Shown: positions 1-11,605, counted from the first letter of the stretch. The stretch: 64,000 nucleotides of DNA from Austropuccinia psidii (GCA_023105745.1 JALGQZ010000009.1:39799359-39863358), one strand, 5' to 3'. Program-made: numbers and translations. Notes: a model not told the origin generated them from the sequence alone.

Positions 1-700
1 ATATTAGTTTTTTTTTATTTTACATATCCCAAACACAAAGAAGGAATTATTTAACTTGAAATATTCATCATTTTAAAATGCTGCTGAAAAAGTCATAGGG
101 GTCCTTAAAATGAAATATGCAACGCTCAGGTGAGAGAACTGGATTATGCAGTTCCTGTTGAAAATCAAATTCTTTGTGAAATAGGTTTCTTACATAATTA
201 TTTTTTTCTTGCAAAATACATATTCAATTAATAAGGAAATTGAGGACGCCAATGGTGTTGATCAGCTTCTAAATGAGCCTTAGGGTGAGCTTGGTGTTCA
301 TATAGAGGATTCTAAAATGTATTTTCTGTGTCAAAGGATAGAAAAGAGAATTTGGGAAAGCTGTGTATTACCCATAAAGGAAAGCAGGAAATTAATTGAT
401 TTATTCATATAGTAAAAGGCTCTTGGGCACCAATTGGGCTGTAATTTCTACATTGTTGCAAATGGCCAAGAAGATATTTGTCTTTAAATCAACTTCTCAT
501 AATCTCATGAAATAATTGAGGTCTTTGTTTCACAAGACTTCACCATAAAAATGTTGAAAAATGGTTATTTAATCCCTCAAAGAATCATGTGAATCAGCCT
601 ATCTACTGTCAATTTGACCCATTTGAACTGGCTCATTGATGGAATTTTGTAATTATTTCCCCAGGTTAGAAAGGGAATTAAATAATTTCCCTTTTTGATA
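1..700 (+). repeat. Left arm of an old long inverted repeat
   Basis: Read forward, this segment aligns with the reverse complement of about 1490-2165. Shared blocks include ggtccttaaaat followed by aaatatgcaa (around 100-122), ttcttacataattat (around 187-202), and a stretch around 430-490 ending in agaagatatttgtc. I judge identity at about 70% by eye with small gaps. The arm is cut by the window edge. I recognise no protein motif in the open frames here, so it is more likely non-coding transposon or LTR sequence than a gene. Confidence 0.6.
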
Positions 701-1489
701 TCCTTGGGAAATCTGATCCTTTTCATTCACTGATGAAAAAAATGATTTTGTTCTTTGACCCATGTTCAGCTACATCGAACCCACTGATTTATCATTGGAA
801 CCTTTGCTCATTTCAAAATGTTGGTAATGGATTTTTCCACCTAACAACAAAGCTGTCTGGGGACTTGATTCTACATGTGTTCTCCCAAAACGCTCCTTAC
901 AAAGCCTGTGATTGGGACATTCAATACCTCGGAGCTTGTTGTAACCAGAATTGGGAGTACTTTTTTTCAAATTTAACCAGAATTGATGATAAGAAAAGAT
1001 TATTCTCGTATTCCAATTCCATAAAGATCCACTTAGTGAGCATAAGAACTCATATTTTGTATAAAGCTTCTTAATCTATTTGCAGCAGGAGTTAGAAATT
1101 CTCTAATCATAATTTGAAACCCTTACTTTGTATCTTAACTTACAGTATCATTTCTTTCACCTGTGTCTCTTACAAGCTTGATAAAAACCTTCTCATTCAA
1201 TTATTGGACAAAAATTCTCCAAGGATCCTTTGTGAGATTTCTACCATCAGTGTATTTCCTAATATAACACATGGATCCACCAAAAAATTAATTTAATTAG
1301 ACAATACTGAGTTAAATTTTTAGTTTCTTTTTTACAGATATAAATAAGTGCTCCAAGCAATTAGCAAGTATTAAGGAGCATATTTTTTCCAGAGGTAAAT
1401 GGTCTATAAAATGAAAATTGACATGAACCTACTTTTTTTTGGCTGGATTGTGCTTTTTACTTATTATCTCAAAATCTTTCAATAAGTTC

Positions 1490-2165
1490 CCCACCAAAAT
1501 TATCCAATTGGAAGACATGATGGACCACTGACTACTGACTCCTGAGTAAGATTTTCAAAAAGCTCCCCTCCAGCAGCTAAAGAGCCATCAAGAACCAGTC
1601 TGACAACAACTGTTCAAGAAAGTCAAAGAAAGTCCTCATCTTGAAATCTTTTTATGGTTAAGACTTTTGAAAAACAGAGGTTTTTAGAGAATTATTAAAT
1701 GACAAATATCTTCCTGACAATTTGAAACAATGTAGAAATTGAAACCCAATTATTTCCCAAAAGGCTTTCAATTTATGAATAAATCAAGTATTTCCCTGCT
1801 TGCCTTTGTGGGGAAAATATGTCGTTTTACCACATCCTCTGTTCCATCCTTTGGAAAAAGAAATTAATTTTAGAATACACTATATAAACACAAAGCAAAC
1901 CCTCAGAACCCTTGCGAGGTTGATAAAAATCATTGGTTTCTTCAATTTTCTTAAACATTTTATATGGATTGTGTAATAAAATATAATTATGTAAGAAAAC
2001 TATTTTAAAAAGAATATAATTTTTAAAAGGAAATGAATAATAAAATTCTCTTTCCTGAGGATTGCATATTTAATTTTAAGGACCCCCTTGAATTTCTCAA
2101 CAAAATTTAATAATGATAGATTTTGCAAGCCAAAAATAATTCCTCCTTTCTGTTTGGCATAGGAA
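1490..2165 (-). repeat. Right arm of the old long inverted repeat
   Basis: This is the reverse-complement partner of 1-700, with the centre of symmetry near 1080. The two arms could be two opposite insertions of one repeat family, or one foldback element. The central part (about 720-1440) shows only weak symmetry. Confidence 0.55.
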
Positions 2166-4477
2166 AAAGAAAAACACCTGCTCATATGTAAGGGTAAACA
2201 TTTAAAATATTTATGATTACCTCAAGCCTGCTTCTTCAGGTGATATCAAGCTCTAAAACATTGTGTCAAGAGTACCCTCCTCAGTGCATAAGCAGAATGG
2301 GAAGGGTAATAAAAATTGGGTTGTACATGAGAATTCTTCCCTAGTGAACCTTTTAGCACCCTTCAATAATGAGTGCTAACCCCCCAAAAGACATGTAAGT
2401 AATGCTAACTTAAAAGCAGACTGAAAGTACGACACTCTATGAGATGCCTCCCTTACAGCTATTCCATGGACCTTGTTGATTGAGGGGGACTTTTTAATTG
2501 ATAAAAGCTCCACAAATGGCACCCGAACATTGTTTAAACTCGGATTATTTTGGTTTGACATTGATTTCCTTGGGGATTCTTGCACAAGCTGGCTGTATGA
2601 AATAGGTTGAATAAACCACACACATTGAATATATTTTATTGTGAAATTAATCATCAATTTTCTATTGACCCCTTTCAAATCTTTCACTAGTTTGGTGTAG
2701 TGACCGGCCATTGGTGATAATGTATTGGAAATGCATCTTACCTCTTTAAGAAGAATTTAGTCATTAAATAATTGGTTAGGTGTATAAAGGCATCTTTAAT
2801 AATATAAAGAGATTTGTATAATCTTTCCGGGGGGGGGGGTTGGAAGAGATCTTGAACATATTCATGCCCCTGTAGAAACAAAATGTGAAACACCTCTCTC
2901 TCCTCATCTTACAAGTTTCAAAAAAATATCAGTATTACTTGATTTATTTGAGTATAGCTAAGGGCCATGGTTGGTTGCAAATGTGGTAATATTGGATTAT
3001 AATATTATTATGGCCTACTGAGAAGTGTAAGAAATATTTATTTCTGTGAAATCTGATGCTCACTTATAAAAAAAATTGCTTTTAGTCTTCTGATTAAAAA
3101 GTAATTTGAATTCAGGAAACGAATTATCCTCAAAAAGCACAAAGTGACGTTAACACCACAAATTACAGAACAGGGTATTATGTTTAATTATTTTTTGAAT
3201 TTCATGAAGTCAAACAATCAAAAAATCATAAGAATTTTCAGGATTAATATGAAATACTTATATTTATGTGTTAAATATTCCTAAAATTCCTTCAAAAGAT
3301 GTTATCAAGAAGAAATCATCAAAACAGGGTTTGTTTTTTCTTAAATTCCTTTGAGCTAAGTTGGACAATAAAAAGGGTCAAAATTTTTATTTCAGACTAC
3401 ATATTATGAAAAGAATAATCCTGAACAAATGATTTGCAAAACCAAATCATTGAATAAGAAATTAAGAAAATATATATATATTAATTTAAAAAAATCCAAA
3501 TCCATAAATGAATTGAATAAAGAAGTAAACAATTTTATATAAAAGAAAAATAGAATTTACAGACATTGGATATTTAAATATATATTTTTAGTAGAAGAAA
3601 TAATTAAACAAGAATTTTAAATGGTTTTAATCATCATTAACAAAATTAATAAACACATAAAAACAAAGGTTTCTAAATTCAGAGTTTGGTTATAGGAAAA
3701 GTTGAGAAAAAAATCAAATTAAATGAGAAAAATTGAGAGACTAAATTTTTCAACTACAAAGGAGAAACTGATATTGAATACCTTTTTGAAGTTAAATAAG
3801 CAAATTTTTTCATCAAAATCCAATATTAATTTTGCTACTGAATTATAAAATAGTTAATGTTTCAAAGTAGCCACAAACCAAATTCAAAATGCTTTTCAAT
3901 CTCACCTAAAAATCTCTTGTAGGAAGTTGCTATTAATCAGAGCCCATTAATATTTTGTATTATCAATCACAAATTATACACTTATTGAACAAACATGGTC
4001 ATTTTGAAATACATCAATGAGATTTATTATGTATGAAAAAATCAAGGAAAGGAAATGTTCAATTTATGTAATTTAATGTTTTAAACAGAACCAGATTAAA
4101 AAACAATTAACATGATAAAATATTGTTAACGAAAGTTCTCTTTGAGAAATACTTTGATGTTCAATACTTATTCACAAAAATAACAGATTTTAAATCAAAA
4201 TATTCCAGAAACTTCAAAAATTTTGAGTAGAGGTAATCATTATTTTAGAGCTTATTAGGTGCTCAGAACTTTATATTGAGGATCCTCTTGCATAAATGGA
4301 TGGCTGCCCCTTTTTTATTTTACCTTTCCTTAAAAAATGAAGGGACTTTAGCTCAAATATAAATTATTCTGATAAGAAGAATGCTTGCTTTATAATCAAT
4401 GAAATATTGAAAAAAAATCAGACTTTCTTCTTTTTATTTTTCAAAAAAATGGAGATTTCCTCCTCTTTCCTTAGCAT
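2166..4477. other. AT-rich stretch without recognisable gene
   Basis: I see no supported coding region, RNA gene or clean repeat boundary here. The stretch is strongly AT-rich, with an 11-base G run at 2829-2839 and short AT runs. The open frame at 2376-2711 (minus) shows no motif I recognise. It is probably decayed repeat DNA. Confidence 0.6.
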
Positions 4478-4485
4478 TTTATTTA

Positions 4486-4605
4486 GGGTGTTGGTAAACA
4501 CACATAAGCCCTTATGTGTTTTTACTAAAAACTTATGTGTTTTTACCAATTTATGGTAAAAACATGTAAGTTTATGGTAAAAACACGTAAGTGACCTTAT
4601 TTTTC
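4486..4605 (+). repeat. Left terminal inverted repeat with subterminal hairpins
   Basis: After the terminal gggtgttggtaaa come several direct and inverted copies of a motif like aaaacacrtaag, including the perfect arms cacataag/cttatgtg at about 4501-4518 separated by two bases. Such subterminal arrays are typical transposase binding sites in MULEs. The right end has only one copy, so the ends are asymmetric. Confidence 0.75.
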
Positions 4606-4781
4606 AAAAAAAATTCCTCAGGCTCAATTTTGAGGGTTTTTTTTTAATTTTTTTTGCCATATTTTACCCAACTTGGCATGTCAAAAGGCACAAATTTTTT
4701 CAAAATTTTTTTTTTGCCAAATTTCACCAATTTGGCCAATATGCCAAAATGGCATATTTTTTTCAAAAATTCATTTAAAAT

Positions 4782-5150
4782 CTTCCCACTTATGGATTTC
4801 CTTCATTTTTTTTAAAATGAAGGGTTCAATGTGAAGAATAAAGCATTAGAATCCCATAATTTTGGGAATTTTTTTGGGTGGGACAAGTGAAGGCGCAAAA
4901 AGGGTTTTTTTAAATGTTTTTTCCCGCCATTGTAATATGCCTATTTTTAAAAAGTGAATCTAATAACTTCCCACTTATGAATTTGCTTCATTTTTTTTTT
5001 AAATTAAAGGGTTTAATCTGGACAGTAAAGAACCAGAAGCTCATGAATTGGGAAATTTTTTTTTGGTGGGACAACAAGTGAAGGTGCAATGAGTGTTTTT
5101 TCAACTGTTATTTTCTTGTGTGTAATATGACTATTTTCAAGTACAAAATC
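4782..5150. repeat. Tandem duplication, about 185-bp unit
   Basis: Two diverged direct copies start at 4782 and 4967. Each begins cttcccacttatg and contains ttcattttttt, gggaattttttttg(g)gtgggaca, gtgaagg and gtaatatg in the same order. They lie downstream of the OTU stop codon on the minus strand, in the 3' flank of the MULE gene. The open frame at 5013-5249 is a product of this repeat and is not supported as a gene. Confidence 0.7.
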
Positions 5151-5249
5151 TCCACATGTTTGATAAAAAAGAAGACTGAGGTGGGAGTTAAGCAATAAAT
5201 ATGACTGAGGAGGGGGATAATTGGAATAAATTGTATATACAAAAATCAT

Positions 5250-5860
5250 TCAATCAGAATAAACCTCCAAAATAGTGGGTTTTTTCTGAGAGGGGGGAGG
5301 AAGATTGGACAAATAAAACATTCTGTGTTTCTTAAATTTATCAGCCCACCCCAGGGCTTGTGTTTGGGCATGAATCTCCCAGTTCACAGTAATGGGGGGG
5401 ACTGGATAAACTTTAGAAATGATTATGTCCAAAGGAACAAAATGAGAACAACTATTCAAGAAGCAGATGAAAATGGGGGGATTATCATTTGGAGGACAGA
5501 AATAAGAGAAAAAAGAAAAATATTGGGCTGTGGAACCAAAGAAAACTGGTCTTTTATACTTATTTGCAATTGGATCCCCCATGTCAGGAATGGACATCCA
5601 CTTGCTTTTTGGAGCCTGGCCAACATCTTCATACCATTCAATTCTTTCCAAATAAGAGGATACTGAGGGAATTAAGGTGTTCATGGCTTCATAAAGGTCT
5701 TGATTTTGTTGAATTTCTTCAGCCAAGTCACCTCTGACATCAGCCCATTGATCTTGAGTCTTGTAAATGAAGTGGGATACTGTTCTGTAGCCACAGTTTC
5801 CATCACCCTGGACATTGATGGCCTTGAAGGTGTATTTCAATATAAGCTTGGGCAAGTCTT
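5250..5860 (-). pseudogene. OTU-type cysteine protease domain, last exon of the MULE gene
   Basis: The predicted peptide has the OTU signature GDGNCGYR, with the catalytic Cys at about 5804-5809. A C-terminal SHFVPL follows, whose His would be the second catalytic residue. OTU enzymes cleave ubiquitin-like modifiers. OTU and ULP domains are known passengers of some MULEs, where their role is unclear. The exon starts after a 3' splice site at 5861 (ctggctcag); the intron is 5861-5952 with donor gtgagt. No stop interrupts these roughly 200 codons, so this is the best preserved part of the gene. It is called a pseudogene because the upstream part is broken. Confidence 0.8.
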
Positions 5861-5952
5861 CTGAGCCAGTTATATGATAAAATAAGCTCAAAAAATGAAT
5901 AAATATAAAAATAAACAACCGAAAATTACATTAAAAAGAATCAGAAACTCAC

Positions 5953-6615
5953 AAACAGCTTCGAGCATTCATCACTTGTGTGATAATTGCTTTGACAATG
6001 CTCACAGGTCAATTCAATTGCATCATAGATATTCAAACTGGTGGCAGGCTTGTGTTATTTTCTTCGTGAGGTTTTTCTTCCAATTGCCAATCTTCTGGAC
6101 CTTCTAAGGGTTACTTCTGATTTATTTAATTAAGTTGCTGAGGGTATTGAATCTGATGAACTGATGGATTTAGATAATGAGTCCTCAGAATCTTCAGAAT
6201 CTTCAGATGAGTCCACTTCCATAATTGGAGAGGGGAAATTTGACTGGGATCTTGACGTTGTTGTACTGGTCACTTTTGAGGGGGGTCTTCCTCTTCTCTT
6301 GGATTGACTTTCAATAATTTCAAATCTTGAAGGTTCTCTTTTTTTTTTATTTTTGTTTTTATTCTTGGCTCCTTGGGGTCTTCCACGGATATTCTTGCAT
6401 TCTAGTGGGTCTTCATAATATTGATCATCCTCTTGACTCTTGGGAATTTGATCAAATGGGACTTTTCCAGTCAAAACATCTTGAAAATGTTGAAGTATTG
6501 GAGTGATTTCTGCCATTGGTCTTTGAAACAGGTCTTCCCCAATGTCTTCAAATATTTTCTTGGATTCATTCTTTCTTTCTTTTTAAACACTTTGATCATC
6601 CCCTTGAAAACCAGC
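5953..6615 (-). pseudogene. AT-hook and CCHC linker exon of the MULE gene
   Basis: Two AT-hook-like cores are visible, RGRPQGAK and KRRGRPPSK, in a lysine- and serine-rich acidic segment (frame 6516-6130). Past a stop there, the same strand encodes CEHCQSNYHTSDEC at about 5994-5953, a CX2CX4HX4C zinc knuckle. AT-hooks bind the minor groove of AT-rich DNA; CCHC knuckles bind nucleic acid. The exon begins after a splice acceptor at 6616 (ttcttctcag) and ends at a gtgagt donor. A stop near 6590 and another at about 6130 break the frame. Confidence 0.65.
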
Positions 6616-6687
6616 CTGAGAAGAATATGACAAATAAAATCAGTTAATAAGAAAAATAATAATAATAATAAATTAAAAAACCCTCAC

Positions 6688-7239
6688 AGGCAAATTCAAA
6701 TGCCATTGAGGATGGAAGTCTTATAATTCAAGCCTTTGGCGCTTGGAAAATGCCTTTTGGGTCTTATGCTTGCAAGGAATGCCTTTATAATTGTTGTATT
6801 TGTTGGTGCATTTTTCATTTGGAGGAATTTTCTTTTTGAAATTTTCAAAGGCAATCTGAAGAGCATAATGAGACACCTTGCCATTGAGGGCACAGATGTG
6901 TGGAGGAAAATTCTTGACATGGACAATCATTTCTTTGGAGATTTTGTTGATTATTTCAATAAATTGTTTTCTGAATGCCATGTGGAGAGCCCTGAATACC
7001 TCCAGGATAGTACCAGTGGACTTTTGGAGCCAAAGTTTAACCATGGCATGGGCACCTTTAACTCTGGAGGTGGAGCCCACACCCAGGTGGCAATGGTGGT
7101 TGGTCCAGGCTGGCACATAATACTCCTTTAGAGGAAGCCATGTCTTTTCCAAATATTGCAGGACTTCAGGACTTTTGACTTGCTTTTGAAGCTTCTTCCA
7201 ATTGTCTTTGAAAGACTTTTCAGTGGATGAATACATAAC
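6688..7239 (-). pseudogene. MULE transposase C-terminal part with SWIM-like zinc finger
   Basis: This exon carries the third catalytic region, STSRVKGAHAMVK. In MULE transposases this position is normally SRVEGAH with the catalytic glutamate; here the codon is AAA (Lys). Further on is a SWIM-like motif, CT followed by GIPCKH. The exon is bounded by an intron at 7240-7316 (donor gtaata, acceptor tttctcag) and one at 6616-6687 (donor gtgagg). An in-frame TAA lies at 6719-6721. With the Glu lost, this copy should be catalytically dead. Confidence 0.8.
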
Positions 7240-7316
7240 CTGAGAAATGAATCCCAAAGTCATTAATAAAAACAATAATAAGAAGAAAAGTGAAATAAAG
7301 TGAAGAAGTATATTAC

Positions 7317-8320
7317 TTGATTCCAAAGGCCCATAAAATTTTCAAAATCAGTCCCATGACCAATTTTCTTCATGCAATGAGCAGATACATCCTTGTTGAT
7401 GTGCCAAATGCATAGCATGACTTTGGAGTCTGGGAAGAGCTTCTTAATAGAGTTTTTCAAGGCCAGATCCCTGTCAATAACAATAAGTGGAGGGGGAACA
7501 AGAGTGGTGTTGTTGAGGACCTTTTCTATGTATCGATTTAATGCCCAAGTATATGAAGGTTCATTTTCATTCTTCATCAAACAAAAAGCCCCAGAAAAAT
7601 TCTTATTAGTTGAGCTAAATCCAACAATATGAAAAAGGGCATTTTGTAGTTATTGGTTTTATAAGTACAATCCATAAGAATGAAATGAGGAAAGCCATGA
7701 AGAAGTTTTATGGCCAGGGGGTGAGTAAAAAACAAGGAGGTAATGTGTCCCTCAGAATCCCTTGCAGAGGACCAAACAAAATTTTCTTCTTTGAGAGTGT
7801 CAATAAGAGCATCAATGGGCCTTCTGCCTTGCAGTTTGTCTTTCTTGATTTTCTTGACTTGGTTGTAAATGTCTTGAAGGATTACAGGCCTGTCAGACTC
7901 CCTCTGGCTGCATAATTGGGCCTGAATTTGCCTTGGCATGAGCAGTGATTCAGAAATTTGAGCAATTTGGGATTTTTCTTGCTCATTGAATTTCCTGAAA
8001 GCAGGATGTTCCCTGATATTTTCAGTGGCCTCATGGCTATGTTCAGGATTTTTGACTTTAAGAGTCCAAGTGGTACTCTTGGCATATTTCCTGGCATAAA
8101 GTCTAAAAGGACAGTCAAGATTTCTTGAGGTGACTGTTTTGGAGGGGCGTTTGTTGGGATTTGGGGTGCCAGACCTGTCACAACATATTTCAATTTGGTT
8201 GTGGGTCATATTGGACCTCAAGGTGGACACAGCACACCCCTGAGCCCTGGCAACATTATGCACATGTTGCCAAAGAAGCTAAAGGGTCTGAAATTCACCT
8301 TCAGTGGGGGGTTGAAGCAT
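7317..8320 (-). pseudogene. MULE transposase N-terminal zinc finger and DDE core
   Basis: The likely start is the ATG at 8320; an in-frame TAG at 8279-8281 interrupts it 13 codons in. The segment encodes a FAR1/WRKY-like region (CCDR, then DCPFRLYARK and PEHSHE) and then the MULE core. The first catalytic Asp is in LMDCTYKTNNYKMPF and the second in VIDRDLALKNSIKKLF, followed by MLCIWHINKD. The frame shifts by one base at a short T run (A run on the plus strand) near 7634-7640. The domain order matches FAR1-like MULE transposases known from plants and fungi. Confidence 0.85.
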
Positions 8321-8619
8321 TTTTTAATGAAAAATATGTATAAAAGTGAAAAAAGGGGGAATTGGGGGATTTGGAATGGGGTAAGAACCTTTTGAAATGT
8401 GAAAAAGAGGTGAAAAAAGGTGTGAAGAATGAACAGAAGTGGTTAAGAGTGAAAGAAAGTGGCTTAAATGTGGGATTAATAGATGAGGGAAGGTAAAAAA
8501 TTGAAAACTGAGAGGCTTGAAAGCAGGTTGTTGTGGTGGACAATGCAGTCTTTGGGGGAAAAAAAAAAGTGTGAAAAGCTTTGCAAAATGGCTTTGCTTA
8601 CGTGTTTTTACCAACACCC
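8321..8619 (-). promoter_or_regulatory. CT-rich 5' leader/promoter and right inverted repeat of the MULE
   Basis: On the minus strand, upstream of the ATG at 8320, is a long pyrimidine-rich tract (about 8330-8570), as often found before transcription starts in fungi. The right inverted repeat is 8596-8619. The long frames at 8301-8617 (minus) follow from this CT bias and are not supported as genes. Confidence 0.5.
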
Positions 8620-8627
8620 TTTATTTA

Positions 8628-9901
8628 TTATTTGATGGAATTTTCTTTGTTGGAATTGAAAATATTCAGGCATCTTCCTATGAAGAAGAAATTTCAATTT
8701 AGGTTTTTTTTCTAAGAATTTTTAAAAAAAAATTATTGGAACATTTGTGTTTATTTAGGATAATGATAGAGTAAATATAGAAATAAGATTACTAAGCACA
8801 TACAAATTATGGAATGAATATAGAGTATATTTGATATTCACTTAGAATTCCCATAGTTTTGCTTTTTTTATTAAATTTTGATTTTCAATTCAAATATTGA
8901 TATTCATATTAGAAATTAGTAAAGGTTTTTTGTTCTTTTTTAGAATTGAATATTGAAAAAGGAATAGATATGATTCTTTTTGATGAAATTTATGGTTGAA
9001 ATATTTATAGGGAATTCTTTTTCTTTAGAAAAGCCTTCTTAGTCCTTTTTGCTAATATGTCCAACATCTGTTTTTTCATTCCTTTCAGATTCTTATAATA
9101 AATGTTTTTCATGTATTATGGAAAAGAGATGTTAAAATTGGATTTAAATTGTAAAATAAATCAATAAAATATACAAATAATGAATGTATCAAGAGAAAAA
9201 AATCATCTCAGGTTAATTCTTATAATGGATTGTAATTAGTTGAAGCTTTTATTATGGTGATTATTTCACTTTGAAGCATGGGTTCTTGTTTCAAGAAACC
9301 TAGAAAAATAAATTATATATATAAATATTTTGTTGTGTTGAATTTAATGAATTTTTGGGAGAAACGTTTGATTGTAAATTGGGAAATTTCATCAAAGAAA
9401 TACTCAAAAAAGAAAGATAAAGTGTTTAATACACAAAACATCTTACTTGTATAAACAATGGATCATAAATATATATATCTTTTTTTAATAAGAATAAGTT
9501 TGAAGAAATCATTTTTTACAGAAATGAAATAAGCTTTTTTCTCTTTGTAAGGGCCTGAAGATATGATATTGAATCAGAAAGTATTAAAAATTATCAACAG
9601 AACTGGATTTTTTGATAAAAAATTACATTAAGCAACTGCCTATTTAGTAGGTTTATAAAAGAAATCCAAAAATTGGAGTGATAGGTACTTTAGAGTTTAT
9701 AAAGGAAGATGAATAGTGAAGGAATAGATTTAAAAAAAAGGGAAAGGTAGGCTTTCAATATGAATTTGAAAAATATTGATCAATAGAAGCTCTGTGAACA
9801 AAATTCGGCTTTTAATAAAAACTAAGGATAAGGGAAGATAAGTAAAAACTAAATTTTTAAAGAGATTTTTGGACAGATTCTTTAAGAACACTTAACTGTT
9901 G
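8628..9901. other. AT-rich stretch without recognisable gene
   Basis: I see no coding region, repeat boundary or RNA gene here. It separates the MULE from the first LTR of element A. Confidence 0.6.
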
Positions 9902-9906
9902 AGTTT

Positions 9907-11605
9907 TGTCACAACCACAAAGAATAACCCCCCTCCATGGGTGTTGCAGCAATCCAGCCTGGAACCATGTTGGGGCCAATTAGCCACACCATATCTTTCA
10001 TGGAAAATTGGCCCCCTTTGGTTTTCTATGGCCCTTTGGCCATAGAACCTTCCCCTGGCCTTTCATGGCCCCAATCATCATTTAAGGCCTCAGGCCATAT
10101 CCTGCCATCATTGGCCTTTCTGGCGTATTTCCATATCTCTAACCCTCAGGCCTCTATCTTTGTTTTTGGGCCTGGGGGTGTCCTTTTGTCTCCTAAGGGG
10201 TTCTGGGCCCCATAACCACAACCATCATCCTTGGGCCACCCCCTTTCATTAGGGGGTCTAGGGCCTAAATGGCCTTTTTGGGCCATTTAGGCCCCCTACA
10301 GCCTCTACGGTCCATGGTCCATAGGCCACATACTGCGGTCTGTGAGCTAATCAGGCCCCTTTTGTCCTAATCCAAAGAGACAAAAAGGGGCAAAGGGGGA
10401 GGCCCACTAGCCCTCCAGGCCAGGTGGGTCTCAAACCACAATTGGGCCCACCTGAGCCATTCTTGGCCCCAAATCCCATCAAACCAAAAATGGCCATAAA
10501 GACCCTCAGGACCCATATTGGCCAGGGACCACTTTTCAGCACAAGGCCTCTGGTAGCCACCAGAGGCCACCAGCTCAGCTCAGCTGAGTCCTTCTCCTCA
10601 ACTTAAGGGGGATTCCTCACATTCCTCCATGCACCATGTACTCAAGATTGCAGCAGTGGTGCATATATGGTATTATATACCATTATGCACCATTTTTGCT
10701 CAGCAATTCAATGGTGAAGCTTTCAGAACCAAATTCCATGATTCCAAATCAAGGTCCCAAAATCCAACACCCATTTTGAAGGAGGACTCTTCAGCTCATC
10801 AGTCTGGCAATCCATGGTGGCTATCAGAAGACTATTCAAGAACCCCAACCACCTGGCCCTGCAGGAGTTTTGTTGGAAATTATTTCAGGATTATTCCAAG
10901 GGCCATTCTTAGAGGGTATTCATCATTCAATAAGCTGTCAAGGTAGCAAGTACTTCAATACTCCTTGGACAACTCAATTGGTCCATACAGGCAGCAATCA
11001 ATTATACCTGTATGCCCTTGGCCCAATCGGGCCAATTCATATTACACTGTGAGAATTCAATAACAAAGCTAAATTCTCAAGATGGCCAGAACTGTATTGA
11101 CCCAATTCAGACAATACAGCCGGATGATTCACCTTTCAGGATCAGCCTCTCAGTTTTTCACATATACTAGCCACCTTTCATCACCTGGGGACTTTTTCCC
11201 CACTTAATTAATATATTGGACTATTTTTATCTTTATTTTTATTTTCATTTATGAAAGTAAATACTGATATTCTTGAGTAAGTCATTTGCACCTTTCTTCT
11301 TTTCCTGTCAGTGGATATTGGTGGTCATATCCTTTACTAATTCCATTTCCTTTTCTTGCAGGTTGAAACAGTGAATTGGAGATTCACTTGGTTGGCTTCT
11401 TGGATTTTGGCTTTCTTATTTCTCTGACCATTGGCTTCACTTACTCTTTCTCATTTTTGACATACTTGTCCTTATTCTTACTCTTATCCTTCTTAAAGAA
11501 CTTCATTCTGCTTTATCTCTTTTATCCTTTTGGAGCCTTCCAAGTGAGTTCTTAATTCCTGAGTGCCAGACCACTCTTGTTTTCTGTCCAAGAGCCCCTG
11601 TGACA
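9907..11605 (+). repeat. 5' LTR of element A
   Basis: It starts tgtcacaacc and ends ctgtgaca. The first 700 bases are rich in GGCC blocks and relatively GC-rich in an AT-rich window; the last 400 are T/C-rich. It is about 167 bp longer than the 3' LTR, mostly because of a block near 10000-10120 that the other copy lacks. It should hold promoter and polyadenylation signals. Confidence 0.93.

Larger units (their letters stand above)
4486..8619 (-). mobile_element. Mutator-like (MULE) DNA transposon with OTU domain
   Basis: The ends are inverted copies of a 23-24 bp sequence starting gggtgttggtaaa, with two mismatches. They are flanked by an identical 8-bp duplication, tttattta, at 4478-4485 and 8620-8627. 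The duplication is low-complexity, so it is weaker evidence than it looks. Inside is one interrupted minus-strand gene with MULE transposase motifs. MULEs move by cut and paste and make 8-11 bp duplications, which fits. The gene carries two or more in-frame stops and one frameshift, so this copy is not autonomous. Confidence 0.88.

Noticed and set aside
733..1074. 113-codon open frame on the plus strand
   Set aside because: It lies in the centre of a decayed inverted repeat, shows no motif, and has many aromatic and Asn/Ile codons as expected from AT-rich sequence.
2376..2711. 111-codon open frame on the minus strand
   Set aside because: No recognisable domain, no supporting start context and no neighbours; it is likely chance.
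8301..8617. Phe/Ser/Pro-rich frames in the MULE leader
   Set aside because: They result from the CT-rich strand bias upstream of the transposase start.
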